Assembly: GCF_000611645.1 (NCBI RefSeq)
Contig: NW_014013410.1
Location: 3,444 to 35,639, forward strand
Direction: 5' to 3'
DNA length: 32,196 nucleotides
DNA from: Monoraphidium neglectum
Taxonomy: Eukaryota; Chlorophyta; Chlorophyceae; Sphaeropleales; Selenastraceae
Shown: one piece after another, positions 11,355-22,003 of the stretch
How the letters are laid out: each line of letters starts with the position of its first letter
Numbering within the stretch: position 1 is the stretch's first letter
The notes under the pieces: model-generated
Database searches by the model: none
What the model saw: only the letters and a program-made list of their open reading frames with translations
Told to the model about the DNA's origin: nothing
Translations under genes and position numbers: made by a program

Positions 11355-12758
11355 GTATGTGTGTGTGTCGGTGGGTGAGGGGGCGAGGCTCAAATTGTGT
11401 GTGCTGGTGACTTCATGGGACCAGTGCGGAGTGCCTAACACATGCAAGGTGTTGCCAGCTGCTCCCTTCCCCCTTTGCCCAACCTCGCCGCACGCCACTG
11501 CCGCCGCCCCCTCGGCCCCGCCGTCACCACGCGGGCACCAGGGCAAGCCCCCAACACACTCACGCCAAGTACAGCGTCCTGAGGTTGCTCATCCCGGCCC
11601 ACTCCTTGGGGATGGAGCCCTCCAGCCAGTTGTTCATCAGCCGGATGTCCTCCAGCTGAGTCAGCGCCCCGTACCCCGGCGGCAGCGTCCCGATGATGCC
11701 TGTGTTGGCAAGCCACAGCGCGGTCAGCCGCGGCAGCTTCGCCAGCAGCGCAGCGGATGGCAGCGTCCCGCCGAGGGGGTCGCCGTCGTCGAATGTCACA
11801 TGGATGACGTTCCCGACGCTGTCGCAGTCGATGCCGCCGAACGTGCGGCAGTAGGCCCCGTTCGCGCCGCGCTCGGCCGTCCAGTCGGCGAGCCAGCCCT
11901 TGGTGTCGAGGGCGGCCTTGATGCCCAGCAGCGCATCCAGCTGGTCGGCGAACGACGCGACCGGCGCCGACACCGGCGGCGGGCGCGGCTTGCGGACGCC
12001 GCGGTTGCCGACGTCGAGCGGCCCCGTCGGCAGCGGTGACGCCCGCGCGGGGGCGGCGGCCGTGGGTGCCGCCTCGTCCTCGTCCTCGCCGCCTTCAGGC
12101 GGAGGCGCCGTCGCAGGCGAGGCCGCCGCGGGCGCTGGCGTGGCCGCAGGCGCTGGTGTGGCCAGCTGGGCTGGCGTCGCCGTGGGGGCTGGCGTGGCGG
12201 CGGGCGCCGGCGTGGACGCCGGCGCCGGCGTGAAGGGGATCACCGGCAGCGGCACCGCGCCGCCACGGCGGGCGGCGAGGGAGAGGACGGTGAGCGGACG
12301 GCCGTTGGCGTCGTAGATGACTACGGCGCTGCGCACTCCGGCCGCGTCCCGGTTGCCCGGGCCCGTAGGCGCCGCCGCGGCCTGCGGGGCGGCGCTCCCT
12401 GCCGGCGCAGCAGCCGGGAGGACGGCCGCTGTGGGAATCCGTGGTGCGGTGGCGGGTGGCTTGGAGGGGCCGGCGGGCTTCGCGACGGGCTGCTGGCCTG
12501 CGGGGGCCGGCGCAACAGTTACAGGGGTTTCGGTTGGCGCGGATTGGTTGACATAATAGTGAGTGGCGGCTGGTGGCGTGGATTCGTGCTCCATCGTGGC
12601 TGTGCTCTCGACTATGTCTCCCCGACATCCTTGCTTGCTTCTGCTAGATGAGCTCCCAGCTGGCACACAGGCGCGTGCCGCGCACCTGCGGCACATGCCA
12701 CCAACAGCACTGCACAAAGCCAGGCGGCCAGCCCGAGCCTGGGTGCCGGTGAAAGCAT
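8680..12758 (-). CDS. Secreted leucine-rich-repeat protein with Pro/Ala/Thr-rich stalk, about 763 aa, 8 exons
   Basis: Exons on -: 12758-12686, 12629-11564, 11245-11102, 10862-10716, 10337-10119, 9707-9564, 9338-9192, 9031-8680; total 2292 nt, all phases consistent. Exon 1 encodes a signal peptide (MLSPAPRLGLAAWLCAVLLV). A low-complexity Pro/Ala/Thr region follows, with TPAP-type units near residues 160-200. Next is a plant-type LRR N-cap at about 250-298 (LLGIKAALDTKGWLADW ... GGIDCD). About 16-18 LRRs of 24-25 residues follow (LxxNxLxGxLPxxWxxM), capped by a Cys-containing end (TGCLPSG, TCSVC). No transmembrane helix or kinase is seen, so it is probably extracellular, wall-bound or secreted. 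Exons 3-7 are 144, 147, 219, 144 and 147 nt, all phase 2, so each adds two or three repeats. The junction of exons 1 and 2 (56-nt intron) is the weakest point; translation could instead start at the in-frame ATG 12717 or at 12591. Confidence 0.85.
11281..11343. repeat. (GTT)n microsatellite in LRR-gene intron
   Basis: About 21 perfect GTT units (AAC on the coding strand) lie inside the intron 11246-11563 of the LRR gene. Confidence 0.95.
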
Positions 12759-14045
12759 CCAGTTATCGGCTACATTTCGCAATGTTCGCCCTCGTCGTTG
12801 CTGGCTGGCTGCGTGGGACACACACAGGACAGACTCGTCACCCGTGAGTCGCAAACGCATCACCGCGACTTATAACTCAAACTACGGCTATCTATTAGTG
12901 ATATCCTATGCCCAGAGCTGGAGCATCACTCCGTGCCAGAAACACACCCGGCCGTATTGGCCGAAAGGAGGTTTGGGTCGCCCTGTTTGCCGATTTGGTC
13001 TCCGACAGGCCCAACGCATCACCCAAACTGGCGATCCCCAAGCTACCAGCGCCTGCACGTTCCTGTGCGATGCTCTCGAGTGCGCGGTCACCCGCCGACC
13101 GTCGGTGGCTGGTGACGGACGATGCAAGGCATGTTGCCCCGCTCTTCATCGATTGTGCCAGTCGGCATGAATATTGCGCTGGTTTGCACAATGCATAAAC
13201 TTCTCAGGAAACGCACGAGGCAAGGGAGCTTCGAAACCCTCGTTGTGCCAGACCCGCGGACCGCTGTCGCTGACCCACGGCCCCCGCCCCCCCCCCCCTC
13301 CCGTCGGATGCACAGAGTGGTTACAGTCTTTGCAGTATAAGCGCGCGCCCACAGCATGGCCTTTTCATGGTTTGCGCCACGTGCAGCCTCGTTGCCATCG
13401 GCGCTAAAGCATCGCGGAGGTGATGAAGTCGTCAAGTCTCCGATGTCATTCAGACAAGGGGGTTGAAGTGGGCTCCCAACATCCTGAAGGGCAGTCAAAG
13501 GCTGCACCGGATCAAAACTGGTTTATGGCACTGAATGCCAGAGTTCGTGACTGAGGAAAGTGGCAACTCCCTGAGCAGCGGCTGGCTCCCGCGCGTTTTG
13601 CATTGCGTAGTAGGGGTGTTGCCCTCCCCATCTCAGGCACATGAGGCCCACGCGCACGCACCACGCGCCATCATGTCCGTGCATGCCCGCGTGAAGGACC
13701 CAGAATCCGTTGCAAAGCGATCGCAGCATTGACAGTGCAGGCCAGACAGACAGCACTGGCGGGAGCATCTGCAACCGGCAACCTTGCTTTGCACGAGACA
13801 GAGATCCACACGCGAGCTGGGACGCGCGGGGCTGCTTTGATTCCGCAGCACGCAGCGCCAGTTTGCGCAATTGGAGGGCGCACCGCCCCTTAGGCGCGCT
13901 GCCCACGTCTCTGCAGCGATGCATGTACAACCGCCCTTTGCAAAAAAGGGCTGTGTGAGGAGGGCCTGCTATCATGTCAGTGAGAACCTGCAGACCAAAG
14001 CCCTCAAAACGTGCGTGATGCTTCAGTGCACACCTGCAGCTGCAT
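12759..14045. other. Intergenic: LRR-gene promoter and 3' UTR of the Gln-rich gene
   Basis: No coding sequence recognised. A short TTATAAG on the minus strand (12869-12875) lies about 110 nt before the LRR start and is a weak TATA candidate. A C-run lies near 13281-13300. A TTACA at 13321-13325 (TGTAA on -) could serve as a distal poly(A) signal for the upstream gene. Confidence 0.4.
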
Positions 14046-15282
14046 TCAGATGTGGCTGGAGCGCCGCCTGGCAGCAGCGGCCGCCGCCGCCGCCGTCGCC
14101 GCGGCATCTGTTGCTGCGCCGCTGCCGCGCCCGCGGCCGCGCCACGCGGCGATCGACCAGCCCTCCCCGCAGTTGTGCGCGCCGCCGCCAGTTCTCGCTT
14201 TCGCGCCGCCCGCCGGCCCCTCAGCATCTGCGCTCGCGCGGCGGCCGGCGGTCGGACTGCACTGCCCCTCCTCCAGATCTGGGTGCGTCGATGACACGAG
14301 AAGGGCCTTGGCCCTGAAGCGCTCCAGGGTTTCTCGCGGAATGTCAGGCGCAGCGGCCCCCCCCTTCGCCTTGTGCTGCTGCGGCTGTACCAGCAAAACG
14401 TGTCGAACCTCCTGCGGCTGCGGCTGCGGCGGTGGCGGAGGCAGCGGCGGCCGCCACACCGCAAGCTGCCGGAAGGGCAGCAGCGACGCCAGCTGGGGGC
14501 CCTGATGATCGCCGACAGCCCCGGGCCCGCCGCACCCCCTACCAGCACCATGCGCCCCGCGGCCGCTCAGGCACAGGTTTTGCGGGTGCTGGGGCAGCCC
14601 CACTGCCACAGCCGCGGCGGCCGCAATCGCTCGATCCGCGTCGCCGCCGCTGCCGCCAGCACAGCGCTCGCGGCACTCCAGCGCGTCGCTGGGCCCGCCG
14701 CTGCAGCCACCCCCACCGCCGCCGCCGCCGCCGCTGCAGCTGCTGGTGGCCATCGGCGACTGCGGCGAGGACGGCGACGCGCACCCCATGCTGCCGTCGC
14801 TGCTGAGCGGCGTGCCGCAGCGCACTGCCGCGTACTGCGCCTGCTGGGACGCGCCGGCGCCACTGGGCTGCCATAGCGGGAGAGCTGGGACGTTGATAGC
14901 CAACTGTGGCCGCCAGCGCGGCCCTGAGCCCGCGTCGTTCCCCGCAGACACGCCCGCCCCCGCTCCGGCCCCGCTCATGGTCGCCCGGTGCTCCGGCATT
15001 GCCCCGGCCAATGGCGGCAGCGCCGCTGGGTCCGCCGGTGTGTCCGCGGCACCCTGCAGGCGCAGGTGCTCCTCTGTGCGATGCAGCAGCGACCTCAGAA
15101 GAGTGACCTTCCGCAGGTCAACGCCCCTAGACCCTGCAGGCCCCTCTGGCGGGCTGCTGTTTAAAGCTGCCGGCCCCCGTTGAGCGGCCGTGTCGTGCGG
15201 CGTGCGCGGTGCGGCCAGCAAAGGGGTTGCTGGAGGCGCGCTGTCGGCTGCCGTCGATGACGTGGGCCCCTGCTGTGAGTGT

Positions 15283-15331
<49 letters not shown>

Positions 15332-15570
15332 GCTGCTGCCGCTGCTGCTGCTGCTGCTGCTGTTGCTGCTCCTGGTGCTCCTGATTCGGGCTGATCCATG
15401 CGCATGCGGTGGCCCCTGGGGGCGATCCCACATCCATTGGCTGCAATGGCAGCTGGAAAGCTGGGATCAGTAGGGCTGGCGGCTGCGGATGCTGCGCCAA
15501 TCGTGGTGGTGGCCACTGCATGCTGGTTGGCAAGCCGCCGCACGCGCCAAGGCATGCAGACTGTGCAATG

Positions 15571-15624
<54 letters not shown>

Positions 15625-16091
15625 CAACTGAGCTGGGCCAGCCCGCCCCAGCTCAGCGTCGCCTGAGGCACTGCAACGTACTGCGCTCCGGCGGGCGCGT
15701 CTGCTCCGCGTTGAAGACCAGGTCTCCCGCTGCTGAGGCTGAGAGCGCCATTCAAGCCGCTAGACATGACCTGAGATATGTTAACGGAGTTCAAGCGGCC
15801 GTGGGCTGCCAGCTGCCTGGTGTTCGGCAGTCCGCTTGCAGCTGCACGCACAGCACACAAAGCGAATCGATGCCGCCGTGCATGCGCAGCAAGCCGGACA
15901 GCCCAGCCAATGCGGCCATTGCGCAAATGACGTACCTCTGTCAAGAATCGCTTGTGTTGCCTGAAGTTGTCCTCGAGGTCGTCCTCCTCTGCACATGCGT
16001 CCGCCTGCAGGCGCTCGATCGGGCTCATCGGGCGCGACGGCGCCCACCGCTTCCTCTTGCCCGTCGACGTGGGGGACATCAGCTCTTCCAT
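14046..16091 (-). CDS. Gln-rich, low-complexity, probably nuclear protein (unknown function), two exons
   Basis: I do not recognise the family. Exon 1 16091-15936 encodes MEELMSPTSTGKRKRWAPSR, containing the basic stretch GKRKRW that could act as a nuclear signal. It continues through MSPIERL, an acidic patch (EEDDLED) and FRQHKRFLTE. A strong donor (GTACGT) and acceptor (TATCTCAG) define a 165-nt phase-0 intron, and exon 2 (15770-14046) continues VMSSGLNGALSLS. The join HKRFLTE-VMSSGLNGAL reads smoothly as one conserved-looking block. Exon 2 then has two poly-Gln tracts, poly-Gly and Pro/Gln-rich stretches, and a tail with PRETLERFRAKALLVS. The overall character (basic N-terminus, Gln tracts, disorder) resembles transcriptional coregulators, but that is inference. 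Intron-retained length is 681 aa; spliced length is 626 aa. Further introns near the 3' end cannot be excluded. Confidence 0.6.
15285..15370. repeat. Imperfect (CTG)n array encoding poly-Gln on -
   Basis: Coding CAG repeat in the Gln-rich gene, interrupted by CGG (Arg) codons at two points. Confidence 0.9.
15570..15622. repeat. (CTG)n array encoding poly-Gln on -
   Basis: About 17 uninterrupted units encode the first poly-Gln tract of the Gln-rich protein. Confidence 0.93.
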
Positions 16092-17095
16092 GGCCGAAAA
16101 TATGTCGCCGCTTATTGCGTTGGCAAAGAGGCTGGCAGCGCGGTATCAAGCAGGGAGTAAACGCCGTCCGCCGGCGTCCTGCCGTACTGAAATAAAAGAG
16201 ATCACATAGCTATGCGACTTCACCTGATCTTGCGGGGAGCCTGAGCCGTGGAGAGAGCGCAGCAGAAGGCAGTCAAACGTGGAGAGCCATGGTGAAAAAG
16301 ATCGCATCGCAGGGGTGCGATAGAGCTTAAAGCAAGAGGTTTCTGCGTCGAGGCAATCCTCAATGGTCTCAAGGACGGACCGGGCAGAATTTGTCTATTG
16401 TTGCCTTCTCACGTCGTCGCTAAATCATTGCTGGGTACAGTAGCGGGCGATATCTTACCGCACTACAGAAGTGGTAACAGGTATCAAGCCGTCACAACTG
16501 GTGGTGCGTCCAGAGGTGCGGGTCAGCCAATGGCTGGGCCGGGGCTGGGGGTGCCTTCCGGGGGTTGACAAGTGCAGCAGGGTGCAGCAGCGTCTGCCCA
16601 GCCGTTGGCCTGAGGTCACCTACACCACACTCTGCGGCGAATACGCCTGCTTTTGTCAAGTGCTCGACGCGTACATTCTCATGCTGTACCCTTGATACCA
16701 TATGGCACATATAGGCTGCACGCACCGCTGGTGGAGAAGTTGCAGCGATGGGCATGTGCTGAAGGCGGCGCGCCCCTCTGGCAGGCTTAACCTGCACGCT
16801 GTGCGTCCCCCGCTCGGGTATCAAATGTGGCTAAGCAGCACAGTCTCTTTGCAAGCTGCCTCCTGGTGCCTTCAACCTCAAGCCACACCCAGTAGTGTGC
16901 AGTACTTGTATGTTGATTCCAACATCAATTAAGCACGCATCTAGACCAACCTGGCGCGCATGAAGGAGAAGAATATGATGAATGCATACATGGGTGCTGC
17001 ACAGCAACGTGTCCGCGACACCCACACTGATTTGACTACGCCGCTGTCAGCGCACAAAATGCTGCAATCAAAGGATGGTGCCAGCACAAATCCAG
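16092..17095. other. Intergenic, nothing recognised
   Basis: This region separates the start of the Gln-rich gene (16091, -) from the stop of the DUF4864-like gene (17096, -). It should hold the promoter of the former and the 3' UTR of the latter. No clear TGTAA, repeat or RNA gene was seen. Confidence 0.4.
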
Positions 17096-17958
17096 TCAGC
17101 GGGCCTCGAACTTCCGCACCAGCCAGCACCCGTCGGAGTGCATATTCAAAACGAACAAAAACCGCGCCCGCTCCTGCCCCGGGCCCTCAGCCCTCAGAGT
17201 GACTTCCTGCACAAAGCTGCGCTGGCCAACAGGCAGCGCGCCCGGCCCTAGTTCCGCGGCCTTGTGGGTGAGCAGCGCGTGGCAGGCCGGCTGCCGCAGC
17301 AGAGAGCGAAACTCCTGCGGCGGCCAAGGGTTTGGGGGGAGGGGGGGCGTACGCGCGCCGGTCCACGCGGGGCAGCAAAAGCATGTAGCTGCTGGCGCCA
17401 AGGGCAGAGCGCCAGCCAGGATGGGGTTGAGGTTGAACCTGCCAAACCTGAAATTTGTGCAGAGAGGCAGGTGCTCCACAACGCACGCTGGCTGCGCACG
17501 TGGCGCTGCGCTCCTCGCGGGCTTGACAGCAGTGCAGCGCCCCTCGCACCTGCATTTGCGCGTCCCACCCGCCCGACGACGCGTGCCGCCCCCAGACCGC
17601 GAACCGCGCCGCCTCGTGCAGCGAGCCGCGCCGCAGCGCCGCCAGCTGCGCCAGCACGACGCGCTCCGGCGGGACGCGCGGGTGTGGGCGGCCGGGTGGG
17701 GTGTCGTCGTCTGAGGAAGCGTCCCGTTCTATGGACGCAAGGCGCCACGCTGTCCGCACAGTGTGGCTGCCCTCGCCGTCGCCAACGCCCCCGCTGCTGC
17801 CATTGTTGCTGGTCGGGCCCAGCTGCTGCAAGTGCTGCTGGTGGGCGCGGCTGTGTGCTCCACTGGTGCTGGCGCCGAAGGGGCTGTCTGACCTTTCCAG
17901 CGGCGTGCTGCTTTCACTGCTGCTGCCGCCATTAGCGCTCCCGTCGCTGCTGCTGTTG

Positions 17959-18014
<56 letters not shown>

Positions 18015-18912
18015 TGCGTCTGGTTCCAACCCTACATTTTGGAGCCTCCTGTGCAATGCGAGATGGAGGTTGATGTGTGCAAGCTGGGAATTTCGGTAGA
18101 AAATCGAGTCAAAGCGCCACAACAGCTTAGGCTTGCCTCCAGGCTGCAAATGCTGGCTATTGACTGTATAAACATCAGTCCCACACCTGCGTGCAATGTG
18201 GAACCATGTCTGAACAGCAGTGTAGTTGCTCTGGAAGATGCACGGCGTGTTGCTAAGATCTGCACCAGCAGCGTCATGCACAATCCATGGCCCCAACTCA
18301 CACCCACCAGGCCAGCACGATCTCCTCGCCACTGCAGGCCGTTACCGCGACACGCTGCAGGCACTCGCTGCCGACGCGCAGGCTGCTGAGGATGCGCGAG
18401 CGCCGCAGCAGGTGCCCCGGCAGCACGCGGCGCGCGGCGGCGTCCACGTAATCTGCACACCCTAAGGTTGGTTGCCGCGCATCGCAAACACGGCCTCAGC
18501 GGTGACGATGCGCGGACAGCGGGTTTGGGCTTCTTTGCACAACAAGCGGGTGCCAGTCAAAGGGCATCCGCAGCTCAGGCGGCCGTGAAACACACCAGGC
18601 TATGATTGACCAAGGCTCAGTCATCCTCGCAGGTCCTTAGCCACTGCAGGCCAGCTGACGGTGACAATCCTTTTCCAAACCACCAGCAATCCCACCTGCA
18701 AGGGGGCCCTGCTCAAGGATGGGCAGTCCCGCCACCAGCACCGGCCGTGGCGGCGCCTCCATGGGCGTCGGCAAGAAGGGGCGCAGCTGCTCAATGTTGC
18801 GCGGGTCCCTCAGAACGGTCAGCATCTCTGCTCGGTTGGAGAACGGCGGCAGGGCGGCGGCTGTGGGACTTGTGCTTTGCGCTAATGCCCGTACATACGG
18901 GTTGAGGCGCAT
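17096..18912 (-). CDS. Protein with C-terminal DUF4864-like domain and poly-Ser linker, about 361 aa, four exons
   Basis: Exons on -: 18912-18696, 18452-18302, 18048-17550, 17314-17096; total 1086 nt, phases consistent. Residues 1-~133 form an unrecognised domain (SNRAEMLTVLRDPRNIEQL, FLPTPMEAPPRPVLVAGLPI, then ARRVLPGHLLRRSRILSSLR, EEIVLAWWVRLQNVGLEPD). A Ser/Asn/Gly-rich linker with ~17 consecutive Ser follows. The C-terminal ~110 residues (PERVVLAQLAALRRGSLHEA, then EFRSLLRQPACHALLTHKAA, then FLFVLNMHSDGCWLVRKF) resemble the DUF4864 family of plants and bacteria, whose function is not established. The donor GTGAGT after exon 2 is canonical. The first ATG in frame is taken as the start; an upstream exon remains possible. 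Subcellular location is not evident. The family call rests on remembered pattern similarity and should be checked by profile search. Confidence 0.65.
17946..18012. repeat. (CTG)n array encoding poly-Ser on -
   Basis: Here the same CTG/CAG repeat is read in the AGC frame and gives the poly-Ser linker of the DUF4864-like protein. A few units read GTTGCT and give Asn/Ser alternation. Confidence 0.92.
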
Positions 18913-19253
18913 GCGGGGTGAGCGCACCTATCGTGGCAGCGTCCGGCTCAAGGATGTCAGGCGTGCGCGGCGAGCGCGCCGCCACGGGCGCCGCTGCTGA
19001 GTGTGTGTGCCGCCATTCCTTATGCAGCGCCCGGGCGATCAGTGGGCGGCGGATGCAGCCGTATCGACGTGCAGGCGCACATACACGCATGGTGTGTTGA
19101 GACCCACAAGCCGCAGGTGGTCGTAAAAGTGATTGCATGGTCATGATGTGCACAGGGCCGCGCTGTTTTCAGCAAAGAAATTTGATCATCGACTTGAATA
19201 GGTAATTGTACGCCGTTGTATCGTATTATTTCAGGTCACTCAGATCACCACCC
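18913..19253. promoter_or_regulatory. Divergent intergenic/promoter region between the DUF4864-like gene and RidA
   Basis: The two genes point away from each other with 341 nt between start codons, so the space likely holds both promoters and 5' UTRs. No convincing TATA box was found. Confidence 0.4.
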
Positions 19254-20661
19254 ATGCTCCTGTCCTCACGGGCGGCCTACCGGCTGCAGCAAACCGCATT
19301 CCAGACCCGTGGCAACCAGAGACGCAAAATGAGCATAGCCAAGGCCGGCAAGCAGGTCATCTCCACCGACGGGTGCGTGCGCTGCAGGGGCTCCTGCAGC
19401 CTTTGGCAATCGCCTTAGGGCGGATCAGGGTGTGTGTCAGGCTGCCGTGGCTATGCACATCGACCACCATTATTCCTCGACCAAAAACCAGCAGCGGGCC
19501 GGGCAGCAGTGCACAATGACGGCTCCCTGGACGAGCGCACGCGTGCACAAACGTTCATCGCTTGAGGCTTGACTGATCACACGCAACGCTCGACAGGGCG
19601 CCAGCGGCGCTTGGCCCGTACAGCCAGGCGGTCCGCGCCGGCAACACGCTGTACGTGTCTGGCCAGATCGGGCTTGTGCCTGGGACCAAGGACTTCGCCT
19701 CCGAGGGCGTGGAGGGCCAGACTGAGCAGGTGGGTGCGAGCGGAGGGTATGGCGTGTCTGCAAACAAGCACCTCCCCGGCGGCCTGGAGGTTTGCAGCGG
19801 CTTTGTCACGCATGGGACATGGAACTTGGTGCCTCGCGTTGCAGCGGCACCACGACTGTAAGAGTTCTATATGTGCTTGGGTTTTGTGAAGCCAGCCAGT
19901 CTGTTGGTACAGGCTCGCACGACAGTCAGCACCCCCTCAGGGCCGCAACCGCGGCGCGGGCAGGTGATGAAGAACCTGGGCGCCATCCTGGAGGCGGCGG
20001 GCGGCAGCTATAAGAGCGTGGTCAAGACCACCATCCTGCTGGCGGGTGCGCAGCGCTGCAGCACAAACTCACGGGCACAACGAGTGCGCGGCCGGCAGCA
20101 GCGAAGCCACCCGCTCGCCGCGGGGCCCGACAACCGCGGAGCGCCTGCGGTTGCCGTGCCACCTTCGCACAGCGGCGCGCTCGGCTTGCACATGCCCACG
20201 CTTGTGGAATCATAAGCACACCCGATGCCATACCCGCGTCCACTCCTGACTGCCCCTGCACCAGACATGGGTGACTTTGCCACCGTCAACGGCATTTACG
20301 GGCGCTTCTTCCCGGAGGAGCCGCCCGCGCGCGCCACCTTCGCGGTCAAGACCCTGCCCCTCAACGCCAAGGTGGGGAAGGCACACGAAATGCGGGCAAA
20401 CGGCAGTCTTGGACGATGGGGGAGCCAGGGTCGAACCGGGCAGCCCAGCGGTGTGGTGCAGGGTGGGGAGCTGGGCGGCAGCGCGGGGCCTGAGGATGCG
20501 CCCGGCAGCGGCTCTGACCGACCCAGATCACATTGTTGGCTTGCATACCCCAGCATCTGGATGCCAGAACGCCCCCGGCGACGCTGACTGTTCCCTCATG
20601 CCGCTGTTTCTCCCGTCAACCTTCACAGGTCGAGATCGAGGCGATCGCCTTGCTGGAGTAG
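19254..20661 (+). CDS. RidA: RidA (YjgF/YER057c/UK114) reactive imine/enamine deaminase, organelle-targeted, 157 aa, 5 exons
   Basis: Hydrolyses 2-aminoacrylate and related enamines/imines released by PLP enzymes such as threonine dehydratase, protecting PLP enzymes from damage. Exons: 19254-19372, 19597-19729, 19964-20045, 20265-20371, 20629-20661; total 474 nt with phases consistent. Family motifs are in order: [90 protein letters not shown], and the final [10 protein letters not shown]. The Arg in PPARATF corresponds to the catalytic Arg of the family (Arg105 in E. coli RidA). The first 25 residues are basic and hydroxylated, with little acidity, consistent with a plastid or mitochondrial transit peptide; the core could also start at Met26 (19329). 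A TGTAA follows 35 nt after the stop. Confidence 0.94.
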
Positions 20662-21295
20662 GGCGCCTGCTGCTGTTGTCAGTGCCGCCCGTTGCTGTAA
20701 CCCTTAACCCTGGCGCCTGCTGTTGCCGGCAGCGCGGTCGGCTTTTGCTCCTCTGCCCATGATCACCTCACGTGCTGGCGGCTTGCCAGCCGCTCTGTGC
20801 TGATGTGGCAACAGTTGCAGTAGTGGTGGCCCCAGCACACCGGCGCATCCACATGCAGCGTAGGACCAAAACTGGCCAAACCAAGAATGCCACTCCTGCG
20901 ACTAGAAACGCTAAATGACCGCCCTCAGACTGACGGCCAGGAAGGGCATGCGTGCCTCGCCTGCTCGGGCAGGGCAAAACACCGCACACCTGCGCGCAAG
21001 GCGGAACCCTGCTGACGCGGCCCCCAAGGGCGCATGGGTAGCGAAAAAAGATCACAGCAGCGGACGGCGGCAGTGATGGTGTGGCGCATTTTGCTTCGAG
21101 CAAAGGGAGGCCCGCCTCCCAAACGAGCCAGGGCAAACGCCGCGGGCCCACGCTGCATCGTCTGAAACAATACGGAAATCGCTGCCCACGAGCGCGACAC
21201 CCCGGCCGCCGACCGCCAGCCGCGAGCCCGCCGTCTCGGCGCCCCGCGCCCCGTCACAGGCCAGAATCACGGGAGCCCCACCCCCTGCGGCCGCG
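20662..21295. other. Intergenic between convergent RidA and TFIIA genes
   Basis: Contains the TGTAA signal for RidA (20696-20700) and the 3' UTR of the TFIIA gene. No other feature was recognised. Confidence 0.5.
20696..20700 (+). terminator. TGTAA polyadenylation signal of RidA
   Basis: TGTAA lies 34 nt after the RidA stop codon on the same strand, matching the usual green-algal signal. The spacing is short but workable. Confidence 0.55.
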
Positions 21296-21532
21296 TCACT
21301 GAAACTCCATTTCCACGTTGGCGCGCGAAAAGTAGTAGTCGCGCCCGGCAATGCGCACGACCCCCATCTTGAGGGTGCACCTCCACTTCTGCTTGCTGCG
21401 GTGCACTTTTTCGAAGAGGCACCACCCCAGGTCCTTGCAGCCCTCGTCTGAGATCTTCTTGTCCTCGGCGTCAAGCACACGGTCCAGCTCAGCGTCGTCA
21501 ATGCTAGGAAGGCGTGTGAGTTTGGGTGGGGT

Positions 21533-21575
<43 letters not shown>

Positions 21576-22003
21576 TGTGTGTGTGTGTGAGAGAGAGTGT
21601 GATGTGTGAGGCAGCGGGCACATGGGCGGGCGTGGGTGCAAGTGCCTGCCCTGACGATGGTGTTTAGCCCCGCACAGACGCGGCAGTGCTGGGATGTCCT
21701 GGCAAACAAACCCTGTGACAAAAGCCGCCTGGCCATCAGGACCGTGCTGACCTGTCGCTGTCCTCGTCGCCGCCCCCTGCGCCGCCAGCCCCCTCGTCGT
21801 CGTCACCCGCCCCGTCCTCTTCCTCCTCCTCCTCCTCCTCCTCCGCTGCCTCCTCTCCCAAGTCCGCGGCGTCTGCGGCGACGTCATCCGCGCCGGGCGC
21901 GTAACCGCCACCACCGTAGTCATCGCCGTACTCATCATAATCGTACTCGTCGTCACCAGGGCCATCCCGCTGCGGGATCCGGCCCGCTGCGCCGGGGCCC
22001 GCC

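Noticed and set aside
12612..12863. Separate small secreted protein from the ATG at 12758 read through without splicing
   Set aside because: The signal peptide is better explained as exon 1 of the LRR gene; a donor after residue 24 joins in phase to the downstream Pro-rich exon, although the intron is short (56 nt).
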